From contig OX457031.1 of the NCBI GenBank assembly GCA_949752745.1, forward strand, positions 434,001 through 498,000: DNA of 64,000 nucleotides, given 5' to 3'. This document shows, piece by piece, positions 1-10,804 of this stretch. How positions within the stretch are numbered: position 1 is the first letter of the stretch; each line of letters opens with the position of its first letter. This DNA is from Protula sp. h YS-2021. Taxonomy: Eukaryota > Annelida > Polychaeta > Sabellida > Serpulidae. The notes beneath the pieces are model-generated. The model was not told the DNA's origin. It saw only the letters and a program-made list of their open reading frames with translations, and ran no database searches. The position numbers were made by a program, and so were the translations under genes.

Positions 1-225
1 AAAATATACCTATGCCATGTGGCAATCGAACCATACCTAATTTTTTTGAGGGACGCGAAAGAATGACATTTTTTATGTATCAAAAGTTTATGGAATGTAC
101 AAAATTAAGTTGTTATATTTTGTTTGCAGATAATCGTATTTTTCAAGGTTATTGACGCATACGCCCGCACCAGCCTAAAGTTTTTGACCCCACTAAGTAC
201 GCTTTTAGCAAACAATGAGTAAACA

Positions 226-1715
226 ATGAAAACAAATCAATATTATAACTAGAGCTGCTTAGAGCTATAATACGACAATAGCATTCCATGACCTCGTAGA
301 TAACGACTCCATCATGCACCGCAACTGACACTGACCCCTGACTGAGTGGCACGTTACGTAACAGCCATAGATGAGAAATGCACAAAAAGCTCAATTTCAG
401 GCAATAACAAATAGCAATGGACCGACAATAATGTTGTTACTGTTTTGAAGCTTTCTAAAGAATGCAGGAACACTAGAGAATCTTCCGGAAAATCTTCCGA
501 AATCCCCCGCGCAGTTAACACCCATGGATAGAATAACAAAGCAGCCAAAAATGGGGAGGCTGGGGTGAGGGGGGGGGGGTGTTGACGTTATGCACCTTTC
601 TTGATTTTCTATACGAGTTTAATAATGTTTAACAAAACCGTGTGACTTATCCGAGGAATAACTACATCAAATTTAAAGTCGATCCGACTTTCCGATGTCG
701 AGATTTTTTTTTTTAAGAACAGATATTTTTTTACCCGTCAAAAGTTGAAACAGTCGTCTGACTGAACCAAGAAATATCCATATAAAATTTTAAGTCGATA
801 TGACTTTCCGTTATCGAGATATTACGCATAAAAGATCTGGTTCAAAATATACATATTTTACGCGATGACGTCATACGCCGCTTTCGTTCGTTCTACTTGC
901 GAAAAATATTTAAAGTTTCTTTCGGACCTATACCAAGCAATAATCCGACCAGGTTTCAGCTTTCTCGGGCGTCCAGCAGCTGAGAAATTCCGCACACAAG
1001 ATGTTTACGCAATGACGCCGTACACCTGCCCTAATCACGTGACACGCCAAAAATTGATAGGACAGTCCGGCTGACCCAAGGAATATTCATATAAAATTTG
1101 AAGTCGATAGGACTTTCCGTTATCGAGATATTTTGAACACAAGACCTTGTTTATAATATATACATATTTTACGTGATGACGTCATACGCCTGCCTTAATC
1201 ACCTGACATGCGTCAAAAATTGATAGAACCCGCCGACTGACCCAAGGAATACTGGTATAAAATTTGGAGTCGATAGAACGTTCCGTTATCGAGAAATTTT
1301 GCACACAAGATCTTGTTCTAAATATATACATATTTTACGTGATGACGTCATACGCCGCATTCGTTCGTTCTACTCGCGAAAAAAATCTACAGCGTCTTTC
1401 GGACCAACCAAGCAACAATCCCACCAAGTTTCAACTTTCTCCGATGTTCAGCGGCTGAGAAATTTCGCACACAAGTTTTTTACGTAATGACGTCATACGC
1501 TTGCCCTAATCACGTGACATGCGTCAAAAGTTGATAGAACCGTCCCACCTTACTAAGGAATAATTCGATCAAGTTTGAAGTTGATCCGACGCTTCGTTCT
1601 CGAGATATCTTGCACACAACACTTTGTTCACAACAGACTGACACACACACACACGGACACACACACACACACAACGTACAAACACTATATGTCTCCCCTT
1701 GGTCGGGGAGACATA
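226..1715 (+). repeat. Hairpin-ended dispersed element, copy 1 (1.5 kb)
   Basis: This copy matches 3905-5540 in direct orientation, and by eye the two are above 90% identical over long stretches. The left third (226-600) is single-copy. The body is a tandem array of related modules with recurrent phrases such as 'ttccgttatcgagatatt', 'cacacaag' and 'gatgacgtcatacg'. Perfect TGACGTCA palindromes lie near 865, 1172, 1343 and 1488. A CA-rich microsatellite follows at about 1630-1675. The copy ends in a perfect 11 bp stem (1688-1698 with 1705-1715, 6-base loop). Homology between copies stops just past the stem, so the hairpin marks the 3' terminus. No coding frame longer than about 100 codons looks real. 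The layout resembles non-autonomous, microsatellite-bearing Helitron-like or 'pearl' elements of molluscs; the class is inferred. Confidence 0.75.
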
Positions 1716-1739
1716 ATAACTAACAATAAGTTTTCGTAA

Positions 1740-1900
1740 ACAATGCAAGAAGTAAAAATTTCATAAACAATTGGTAAACATTTGGTAAGAATTGTTCAAC
1801 ATTTGGTAAGCTTTGGCTCAACATTTAGTAACCATCGTATCAACATTTACCAAACAATTGGTAAATAAGAGAACAATAAGTAAATATTTAGTTGAGTAAA
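1740..1900. repeat. Degenerate 'acatttggtaa' minisatellite
   Basis: A short unit around 'caacatttggtaa' recurs at irregular spacing of about 20-25 bp, including one inverted occurrence. It lies between the hairpin of element copy 1 and the demethylase remnant. Confidence 0.5.
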
Positions 1901-1991
1901 AATCAATAATTGTTAAGAAAACACATTTAGTAATCAAGGTGAATGCTTTTTTCATCATATAATTCAGCAAATTCAACTAATATTTCAGAAA

Positions 1992-2957
1992 TGAGCACAC
2001 GTGCTCAAAGAAAAGGGACCTTTACTTTCAAGGCGGCCCCGGAAGTGAGTGTAACCGAGATAGATATGGAGGACCTCTCGGTCTTCGCCCAGAAACTTCT
2101 CGACGACGGAGCTATGGTGACCGGGGTAGTAAAACTGACACCACCTCGAGTTTTGAGTGCCGACACTACACCCTGGTCGTCGCGGAGATAGATCAACGTC
2201 ATCACTCAGTGGTTCGAGGGGAGTAGGTCGAGCTGCTCCTAGACTCACATCCGGGTGGGAAAACGAAAAATGACTGTCTAAATTTAAAGTGGAACACACA
2301 GCGCATGAAGTCTAAGTATTACACTTCACGCTATCACAAGAAGTACTGGGAAGCTGTGCACTCAGGACAAGAAATGCACTACGGTAGAGATAGCACCGGA
2401 ACGTACTTTGGGAGCTCTTGCCAAAACTTTAACCCATCAAGGGTTAGCAGACCAATTCAGTGCATGTTACCCATCAAATTCCGGGGAAAACGTGCGAGTA
2501 CGTGTATTTCGGTACACGTTTCTCAACGTTTTCCCTAAATACGGAGATTTTAACTTCCTTTCCATAAATTTTCTTCATTGAGGAACTCATTTTCAACAAT
2601 ACGCAGAATTTGCACGACACAAAAACGTCCTTGTCGACACACGGGTTTGGCAAGGGGCGGGAGTTTCGGTGGTAAGGGTCGTGCAAAAATCTAATGAATT
2701 GGTTCTTACTTTCCAGGCGCAGTTAACCAGGGCTTTAATCCGGGTTATAATGTGGCAAAAGCCATCAATTTCTCTACTCGAACTTGGATTCGGATGAGGC
2801 CAGAGATCGCAATATGCAATTGCGCGTATGCACCTGGTTTTTTGATATGAATGAGTTTAATGATGTACATTGTATGAATGTAATTAATGACACTGTAAAA
2901 AAAGGAAAACGTAGAAGAAAAGTTTCTAAAATTGAACGTAAATTTAAAGAGCATTGA
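1992..2957 (+). pseudogene. Decayed JmjN/JmjC histone demethylase gene, KDM4-like
   Basis: Three blocks in order resemble a KDM4-type lysine demethylase, which in intact form is a nuclear Fe(II)/2-oxoglutarate enzyme. Block 1 (1992-2191) starts with an ATG and includes 'FTFKAAPEVSVTEIDMEDL' followed by 'TGVVKLTPP', like the JmjN 'AGLAKIIPP' region; it then hits a stop. Block 2 (about 2275-2460) reads 'MKSKYYTSRYHKKYWEAV', like the 'YCTPRYLD..ERKYW' stretch. Block 3 begins after a good acceptor (tttccag, 2716). It reads 'AVNQGFNPGYNVAKAINFST' then 'TWIR...AICNC', like the JmjC 'HGFNCAEAINFAT..WI....C.C' segment that carries the last metal-site region. Block 3 breaks in a run of six T near 2842. 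The next frame is open to a stop at 2955-2957 and is rich in Lys and Arg. A TAG lies between blocks 1 and 2. Apparent intron retention (about 2461-2716) argues against a processed copy. Much of the catalytic core is absent, so this is a fragment or pseudogene. Family assignment is from memory of motifs; JARID2 or KDM5 relatives remain possible. Confidence 0.55.
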
Positions 2958-3329
2958 CCTTGAAGAGCTGTTGTACATAGTTGTAAATAAAAAAGTTTGC
3001 AAATAGTTGTAACTAGAGCGGCCAGTGCACACAAAACATAGGAGTACAGGCTAATGTTATACACTTTCAGTCGATACCTACTTAGTTTCTTGTTTTTGTA
3101 AACAAAAACAAATGTCTCCCCGACCAAACCCATGATCCCCCCCGCCCCAAAAAAAATGCTGTTTTTTTAATTACTGAAATAAAATATTCATTTCTGCAAA
3201 CATAACCTTAATTCATTGTAAAAGAACTCAAAATAAACCAAACAGATGGTGATCACTAAAACAGATATAAATGGACCAGTCTGACAGGTGGTCGCTAAAA
3301 CGGGTTTTACTGCAGGCCCTTCTTATCCA

Positions 3330-3505
3330 GATCTGGAATAGAATTACATTTTCTATCCGGGTCTGGAAGTTGGTCTTTCTATCCGGGTCTGGAAGTTGGT
3401 CAAGACAGGCAGGTTTTAACGTACGTCTTTTTACCCGAATCTGGAAGGGGTCACGACAAACGGGTCTTACTTTTTATCCAGGTCTTGAAGGCGGTCGGGT
3501 TTTTT
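3330..3505. repeat. Minisatellite, 'tatccgggtctggaagttggtc' type
   Basis: Two near-perfect 26 bp copies (about 3350-3405) are followed by two diverged longer copies with inserted sequence. A C-rich tract follows at 3530-3556. Confidence 0.55.
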
Positions 3506-3904
3506 TTTGCTAACCATCATCCTCCACACGCCCTCCCCCCCCCTCCCTCCCACCCCAGCTGTTTAATGTAGGTCCGACTATAAACACAACTCTAACCCTT
3601 TTACCCAAGGCAACGGTCTGTACCCTAAGTGTAGTTATAGCCATGATAGACTACCTTGTCTTCGAACATTCCCATCGGCCAAATAGCACTAGATAGGCAT
3701 TCTTCATAACTGCGCATCAGATGACGCACCTCGGTGGGAGAAGGGGGAGGGATTTCGGTGCCAAAATGGTGAGCTGCTTCTCATAACATAAGATGTCAGA
3801 TGACCCACTTTAATAGCGAAAAATGCTTCTGCAAACAATGCCAATCGATACAAAATAGCTCTTATATATAGAACACCTTGGCAACCGAATCAAGTATGCG
3901 CGAA

Positions 3905-5430
3905 ACAAAAATCAATAGCTAGACCTGCTAAGACCTATAGCATTCCATGACCTCGTAGATAACGACTCCATCATGCACCACAACTGACACTGACCCCTGA
4001 CTGAGTGGCATGTTACATAACAGCCGTAGATGAGAAACGCACAAAAAGCTTAATTTCAGGCACTAACAAATAGCAATGGACCGACAGTAATGCTGTTGCT
4101 GTTTTGAAGCTTTCTAAAGAATGCAGGAACACTCGAGAATCTTCTGAAATCCCCAGCGTAGTTAACACCTATGCTTAGATAAAAAGGAGCCAAAAATGGG
4201 GAGGCGGGGGGGGGGGGAGGAGTGTTGACGTTATGCACCTTTCTTGATTTTCTACACGAGTTTAATAATGTTTAACCAAAACCGTGCGACTTATCCGAGG
4301 AATAACTACACCAAATTTAAAGTCGATCCGACTTTCCGATGTCGACAAATTTTGCTTAACAACAGATAATTTTTTACCCGTCAAAAGTTGAAACAGTCGT
4401 CTGACTGAACCAAAGAATATCCATATAAAATTTTAAGTCGAAATGACTTTCCGTTATAGAGATATTATGCATACAAGATCTGGTTCTAAATATACACATA
4501 TTTTACGCGATGACGTCACACGTGGCACTCGTTCGTTCTACTCGCGAAAAAAATTTAAAGTTTCTTTCCGACCTACTAAGCAATAATCCCACCGAGTTTC
4601 AACTTTCTCCGATGTTCAGCAGCTGAGAAATTTCGCACACAAGATTTTTACTAGATGACGTCATACACCTGCCCTAATCACGTGACATGCGTGAAAAGTT
4701 GGTAGAAGCGTCCGACTGACCCAAGGCATGTTCATATAAAATTTGGGGTCGATAGGACTTTCCGTTATCGAGATATTTTGCACACAAGATCTTGTTCAAA
4801 ATACATACATATTTTACGTGATGACGTCATACGCCGCATTCGTTCGTTCTACTCGCGAAAAAATTCTATTAAGTCTTTCGGACTTACCAAGCAACAATCC
4901 CACCAAGTTTCAACTTTCTCCGATGTTTAGCAGCTGAGAAATTTCGCACACAAAATTTTTACGCAATGACGTCATACGCCCGCCCTAATAATGTGACACA
5001 CGTGAAAAGTTGATAGAACCGTCCGACTGACCCAAGGAATGTTCATAAAAAATTTGAAGTCGATAGGACTTTCCGTTATCGAGATATTTTGCACACAAGC
5101 TCTTGTTCAAAATACATACATATTTTACGTGATGACGTCATACGCCGCATTCGTTTCTTCTACTCGCGAAAAAATTCTGTAGAGTCTTTCGGACCTACCA
5201 AGCAACAATCCCACCAAGTTTCAACTTTCTCCGATGTTCAGCGGCAGAGAAATTTCGCACACAAGATTTTTACCTTATGACGTCATACGCCTCCCCTAAT
5301 CATGTGACGTGCGTCAAAAGTTGATAGAACCGTCCGACCTAACCAAGGAATAAATCGATAAAGTTTGAAGTCGATCGGACGTTTCGTTCTCGAGATATCT
5401 TGCACACAACACTTTGTTCACAACAGACTG

Positions 5431-5464
<34 letters not shown>

Positions 5465-5540
5465 ACACACACACGTACACACATACACACACACAGAACC
5501 TACAAACACTATATGTCTCCCCTTGGTCGGGGAGACATAA
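3905..5540 (+). repeat. Hairpin-ended dispersed element, copy 2 (1.6 kb)
   Basis: This is the second direct copy of the element at 226-1715. It has one or two additional internal modules, so it is longer. TGACGTCA sites recur near 4509, 4657, 4820, 4967, 5132 and 5279. The CA microsatellite (about 5430-5495) is longer than in copy 1. The terminal stem-loop is 5512-5522 with 5529-5539, identical to copy 1. The two copies bracket the demethylase remnant. Confidence 0.75.
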
Positions 5541-5842
5541 ATATCGTTGTGTGCACTTAAGTACATGCACCTGCAAGAAAGCACCCGTCAGATTATATTC
5601 CCAGTTTGTAAATAACTGTAAATATTGTACATAACCTGTACATCAATGTGGCTGTGTATTCCTCTGTAAGCATCATGTAAATTCTTGTAAAGATGTTTAG
5701 TTTGTAAATAGCTAACAATAGTTAAATGTACATAGTTTGAAAAAAAATATACTAACAAATGATGGACTTCTTTAATTTCTGCCTTTTCTCTTTGTTGTTT
5801 TTACCATCGGCTTTTGAGCTGAGTTATAATAACTCTGAATAT

Positions 5843-5995
5843 ATGCATTGCATTGTATTGTTCTTCAGATATCTTTCAACTGCTATGGTCAGTCATATCG
5901 GGATCCCCTTGCCACATTATACTGAAATGGGGCATTCCAGCCCTCCTTCTAAACATTACATGTGGAGTGCCTCACAGGGTAGCAAGAATATTTGA
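5843..5995 (-). repeat. tRNA-derived SINE family A, 3' part
   Basis: This shares about 150 bp with 16884-17075 and 31055-31270, including 'actgaaatggggcattccag' and 'tggagtgcctcacagggtag'. The tRNA-like head seen in the 31 kb copy is missing here. The left side has the simple 'attgcattgtattg' tail, so the element points left (minus). Confidence 0.7.
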
Positions 5996-6129
5996 GAAAC
6001 GAATTGTCCATGGATCTACTATTGTCTTACAGAGATTGACAAATTAAAAATTTCATGCACGGAAGTTTGAAATAAAATGTGTCTGCGTGATACACTTGGA
6101 AAGAAATAACAGCAAAGTGCATAACAGCA

Positions 6130-6780
6130 AAGTGCTATCTTGCATGAGTGCATTTATCATACAAGTAAATATTCTCCTTCACAATGATCTCATGCATAAC
6201 AAGTTATTTATATGATTTGTTTAGTGACACGGCCGACCCTTAGCGGGTTACATTGTGTCAATGCATAACAAGTTTAAAACCTGCATTAAATGTGTATTGT
6301 GTAGAATTAAGCATTATTATACTTCTATTATTATTATTATTATTAATATAAGTATGAGTATTATTATTAACTGTTGTGTTAACTTAAACAAATGTTCCAA
6401 AATGGCTTCCAAACAGACATCAAAGACCTGTCTTATATGGATGCATTCATCATGTAAATAAGTACTTCTCCTTCACAATAATCTCATGCATAACAAGTTA
6501 GTTATATGATCTGCTTAATGACACGACCGACCCTTAGCGGGTTACATTGTGTCAATGCATAGCAAGTCTAAAATCTGTCTTAAATGAGTACTGTGTAGAA
6601 TTAAGTATTATTACTATCAGCACCAGTATTATTAACTATTATCTTAATTTAAAAATAGTTCCACAGTGACCTCTAAACCGACCGCAAAGTGCTGTCTTAT
6701 ACTGGATTCATCATGCAAATAAATATTTCTCCTTCACAATGATCTCGTGCATAACAAGTCTCTATTGGTTGGTGTATTTA
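6130..6780. repeat. 295 bp tandem duplication, about 2.2 copies
   Basis: The landmark 'cgacccttagcgggttaca' occurs near 6233 and again about 295 bp later. 'ctccttcacaatgatctc' and 'gcataacaagt' recur in each unit, with a partial third unit at 6720-6780. ATT and TTA microsatellites lie inside the units. No coding frame is supported. Confidence 0.7.
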
Positions 6781-7694
6781 ACACCAACACAGTGAATATA
6801 TGTTCTGCTTTTTGTGTATAACTTTTTTGGGTACCATTTGACCACGAAGATTGGGTACGACCTGACCACGAAGATTTGGGTGCGACTTGACCTATTTGGC
6901 TACGAACTGACTTGAGGAGGACTTGTCAATTTTCTATTTTTTAATGTGTAAATAAAAAATGAATTTATTTTATTTTAAACGTCACGTGGTAGGTGGCGTT
7001 GCTTTATTTTGCCTCCGCCTTACCTTGCTTCTGGAGCCAGCCAAGTGGGTCTGTAGAAAACGGCTAAACGCCAATGGCTTTGCTCCAGATAGAAGGGGGG
7101 AGCCTGGCAGACAAAAAGCACCCGCGTTGCGCTAATCGCTTGTATTTTTCGCTCGCAGCATTTGCTTTTTCTAAGCCCCCACCACACCAAAGTATTAACG
7201 AGTGTATGTTCAATTCAAATAATATTGTATTTTGGCATTTTTCCTCACTGTAGTGTGGTTAGTGTCCATTTATGGGACACTTAATTGACATTGTGTCAGG
7301 TATAATTTGCATTATCGTTTAAATCTTTTATTGTACTTTTGCTGTGTAGTTAGTTCTTCAAAGTACATAACATAAAAGATATTTACCCCCAAACCAGTGT
7401 AATTATGTTGTGTCAGCTAGAGACGATGCCTGCCTTAACAAAAAATAAGAACATAACCTTACAGCTAGAATTAAAAGTTAAAATTAAAACACACATACAC
7501 CCTCACACGCACGTGCAAATGTCAAAGGAATCAAATGTCAAAGGAATCAAATGTCAAAGGATCAAATTATTTACGTCAAGAGTTTATGATTTAATAGAAA
7601 TGGCATTGACGTCTACTGAACGGCCGCGCTGCCTAGATCCGATGCTGCTGTATTGTTTCTGGTGTATTCCTTTTCATTTTGTTTCCTTTTCTAG

Positions 7695-7747
7695 ATTCTA
7701 TTGCTTCAGTTTATGATGTTAGTGTTGCTGTGCAGCTGCGAAGCAAA
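7695..7747 (+). other. Candidate micro-exon, type 1, unit A
   Basis: A 53 nt block sits between 'ttccttttctag' and 'gtaagt', both well-formed vertebrate-style splice borders. In frame 0 it reads ILLLQFMMLVLLCSCEAK (last codon completed by the next exon), which looks like a signal peptide core. The alternative frame is also open and acidic (D-S-I-A-S-V-Y...). Against the unit B copy it has 7 differences in 53 nt, six of them in non-synonymous codons that stay mostly hydrophobic. About 245 nt of flank differs at only 4 positions. No start codon or joining exon is identified. Confidence 0.45.
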
Positions 7748-8115
7748 GTAAGTTTTTCTTCGTCATTTCTGAGATATTCACGGCTTTCCATTAAGCTTTC
7801 CACTAAGCACCACCTACCCGAGCAGTTTGCTCCGATCCTTGATCTGCTCAACCGGATAGGCACCTTTTTGCGGGGTGGGGGGAGGGGGTTTTAAGGGTGT
7901 TGCAAGTTGTGCAAAGATTGGGTAGGTTAAGGTGACAAACATACACCCACACACACACACACGTTAAATGACAAAGGCTAATATAAAGTTATGTAATAAG
8001 AAGTTTATGATTAAATAGAAATGGCATTGATGTCTACTGAACGGTCGCGCTGCCTAGATCTAATGCTGCAGTAATGTATCCAGAGTATTCCTTTTTGTTT
8101 TGTTTCCTTTTCCAG

Positions 8116-8174
8116 ATTGTGATGGCTGTACAGTCGTTGATAACAACGTTTCTGTTGCTGCAGATCGCCACAAT
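8116..8174 (+). other. Candidate micro-exon, type 2, unit A
   Basis: A 59 nt block sits between 'ttccttttccag' and 'gtacgt'. Frame 0 reads IVMAVQSLITTFLLLQIAT, hydrophobic without stops. The upstream 100 nt and downstream 30 nt are clearly homologous to the type 1 cassette, yet the block itself does not align with type 1. Confidence 0.45.
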
Positions 8175-8205
8175 GTACGTTTTTCTTCGTCATTTCTGAG
8201 ATATT

Positions 8206-9394
8206 TTGTACTCGCAAAAAATAACATTTTTTGTCATAGGGTCTTTTGGATAAATTTTTATCCTTTCAGTTATTCGTATCGTCTAAATTCGATTATTTCA
8301 AATTTAAATAAAACTTAATTTATGCAATTTATTCGATGAGGTGTCAGTTCACCCCACTGCGAGTTTCATTTAATCCATTTATGGAAAACTTCGTATTCGT
8401 GTATGTCATTGTTCTGCGCAAGTGGTCCTAACAATTAAACACTTAAGTCTAATGGTAAACGGACGCTCTTTTAGTGGGTGGCATGTTCAATGGCCCCATG
8501 TGCAATTTAGGATTTAAGGGTAAATTCGCTCTCTTTGTGCTCTTCTCCTTTTAACTCAAAATTAAACATAAATAACCCCGCATAAATTAGCACGTCCGGT
8601 GACAAGCTTAGTGATTAAAGAAATTACACAATAAAAATGAATCCACCAATAATTTCAGTTTTACGCTCCTGGCCCAAACCAATCAGGGAGCGCGTTACAA
8701 CGCGGCCGACCCCCCAAATCTCGGAACGGTTTTTGTTCTAAAATTTTGAACGACAGTTGCGTTTTGGACTTCAAGAAAGGAACATCAAAAATTACAAAAT
8801 TGTACCTTCGGCGTGGAAATTCAAATATTCTAACTTAAGATAATTTGTGGAAAATAAGGAATAAAGCAGCTAACAGTTAAGCCACCAGGAAACCGGAAAC
8901 CCGACAACGAACAGATTTCAAGGAGCGTCATAACCGTAGATAAGTGCTTTGTTTTAATATTTGGTTTACAATTATCATTTATTTTGGGTATAAAATTACG
9001 TCTCTTTTCGGCCATTACCGTATTACGTCAGTCCAATTATTTAGTTTACTTTTGTAAGGAACATAACTTAGTGAACGCTGCGCAGTGAATTCTGTATATT
9101 CTTGGTGTGTTATATCGCGAATGATAATTAAATGCAGAATTTAAGGAAGTAAATAAAAGCAAATTAGAGCAGTTGAATTAAAGTAAATTTTAGTTTTCCT
9201 TCGTTGAAAAATAAAGTAAAACTGAATAAAGCTAATTCGAAAACTCTGTTCATATAATTTAATTTGTCAGCCCCATCTTCTACACCGTAACGACTCGAGC
9301 TACTTCCCCGAACCATTTCCCCGTCTCCCGGACAAACTGCCCTCTTCCGGACAAACCCCCCTTATACCGGACACCCCCAAAGGCCGGTATAATA
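8206..9394. mobile_element. 1,189 bp insert in a cassette, unit A (5 bp ATATT repeats)
   Basis: Other cassettes read straight through 'gagatattcacggctttcc' (for example 7770-7790 and 15947-15966). Here that junction is split, with ATATT at 8201-8205 and again at 9395-9399. This is the signature of an insertion with a 5 bp target duplication. The insert has a CCAAT box (8679), an AATAAA, and a 3' end with repeated 'ccggaca' motifs. I see no transposase frame, no terminal inverted repeat and no canonical TG..CA ends, so the class is unknown. Confidence 0.65.
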
Positions 9395-10292
9395 ATATTC
9401 ACGGCTTTCCATTAAGGACTGCCGCCCACGCCGGGCAGGCTGCTACGATCTGCTCGACTGGGCAAGCACATTTTTGAGGGGTGGGGAGAGGGGGGTTTAA
9501 GGGTGTTGCAAGGGATGCAAAGATTTGGTAGGTTAAGAGGTGACAGACTGATATGCAGTGTCTCTCTGCAGTATGGACCCTTGGTGTTGCTTACGTGAAG
9601 AATATCAACCCACCACTCCCGATTGTTTACTGAACATTCCGATGTTTTTGTGTGGCAAAGTTGTTGGATAACCCGATCCGGATGGGATTTTTTATCCGGA
9701 CAGAAGGGCAGGAGCCTGGCAGACAAAAAGCACCCGCGTTGCGCTAATCGCTTGTATTTTTCGCTCGCAGCATTTGCTTTTTCTAAGCCCCCACCACACC
9801 AAAGTATTAACGAGTGTATGTTCAATTCAAATAATATTGTATTTTGGCATTTTTCCTCACTGTAGTGTGGTTAGTGTCCATTTATGGGACAATAAATTGA
9901 CATTGTGTCAGGTATAATTTGCATTATCGTTTAAATCTTTTATTGTACTTTTGCTGTGTAGTTAGTTCTTCAAAGTACATAACATAAAAGATATTTACCC
10001 CCAAACCAGTGTAATTATGTTGTGTCAGCTAGAGACGATGCCTGCCTTAACAAAAAATAAGAACATAACCTTACAGCTAAAATTAAAACAGTTAAAATTA
10101 AAACACACATACACCCTCACACGCACGTGTAAATGTCAAAGGAATCAAATGTCAAAGGATCAAATTATTTAAGTCAAGAGTTTATGATTAAATAGAAATG
10201 GCATTGACGTCTACTGAACGGCCGCGCTGCCTAGATCTGATGCTGCTGTATTGTTTCTGGTGTATTCCTTTTCATTTTGTTTCCTTTTCTAG

Positions 10293-10345
10293 ATTCTATT
10301 GATTCTCTTTGTGATGTTAGTGATGTTGTGCAGCTACGAAGCAAA
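10293..10345 (+). other. Candidate micro-exon, type 1, unit B
   Basis: A 53 nt block with the same splice-like borders as in unit A. Frame 0 reads ILLILFVMLVMLCSYEAK. Compared with unit A, the changes are L to I, Q to L, M to V, L to M and C to Y, so hydrophobicity is kept. Confidence 0.45.
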
Positions 10346-10714
10346 GTAAGTTTTTCTTCGTCATTTCTGAGATATTCACGGCTTTCCATTAAGCTTTCCA
10401 CTAAGCACCACCTACCCGGGCAGTTTGCTCCGATCCTTGATCTGCTTAACCGGATAGGCACCTTTTTGCGGGGTGGGGAGAGGGGGGGTTTAAGGGTGTT
10501 GCAAGTTGTGCAAAGATTGGGTAGGTTAAGGTGACAAACATACACCCACACACACACACACGTTAAATGACAAAGGCTAATATAAAGTTATGTAACAAGA
10601 AGTTTATGATTAAATAGAAATGGCATTGATGTCTACTGAACGGTCGCGCTGCCTAGATCTAATGCTGCAGTAATGTATCCAGAGTATTCCTTTTTGTTTT
10701 GTTTCCTTTTCCAG

Positions 10715-10773
10715 ATTGTGATTGCTGTACAGTCGTTGATAACAACGTTTCTGTTGCTGCAGATCGCCACAAT
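10715..10773 (+). other. Candidate micro-exon, type 2, unit B
   Basis: A 59 nt block between 'ttccttttccag' and 'gtacgt'. It differs from unit A at one base (ATG to ATT, Met to Ile in frame 0). Confidence 0.45.
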
Positions 10774-10804
10774 GTACGTTTTTCTTCGTCATTTCTGAGA
10801 TATT

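Noticed and set aside
226..5540. The two 1.5 kb copies as LTRs of a retroelement
   Set aside because: They lack TG..CA ends, vary in module number, and end in a hairpin after a microsatellite. The sequence between is a demethylase remnant, not gag-pol.
5339..5634. Cys/Val and Thr/His repeat frames near 5.4 kb
   Set aside because: Translation of the CA microsatellite in element copy 2.
9412..9825. 137-residue minus-strand frame repeated in all array units
   Set aside because: It repeats because the array repeats. Composition is unconstrained, it shows no family motifs, and it lies across the intron-like arm.
10231..10557. 108-residue minus-strand frame over the type 1 cassette
   Set aside because: It is antisense to the splice-like borders. 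Its openness is shared by near-identical copies only and is broken in unit A.
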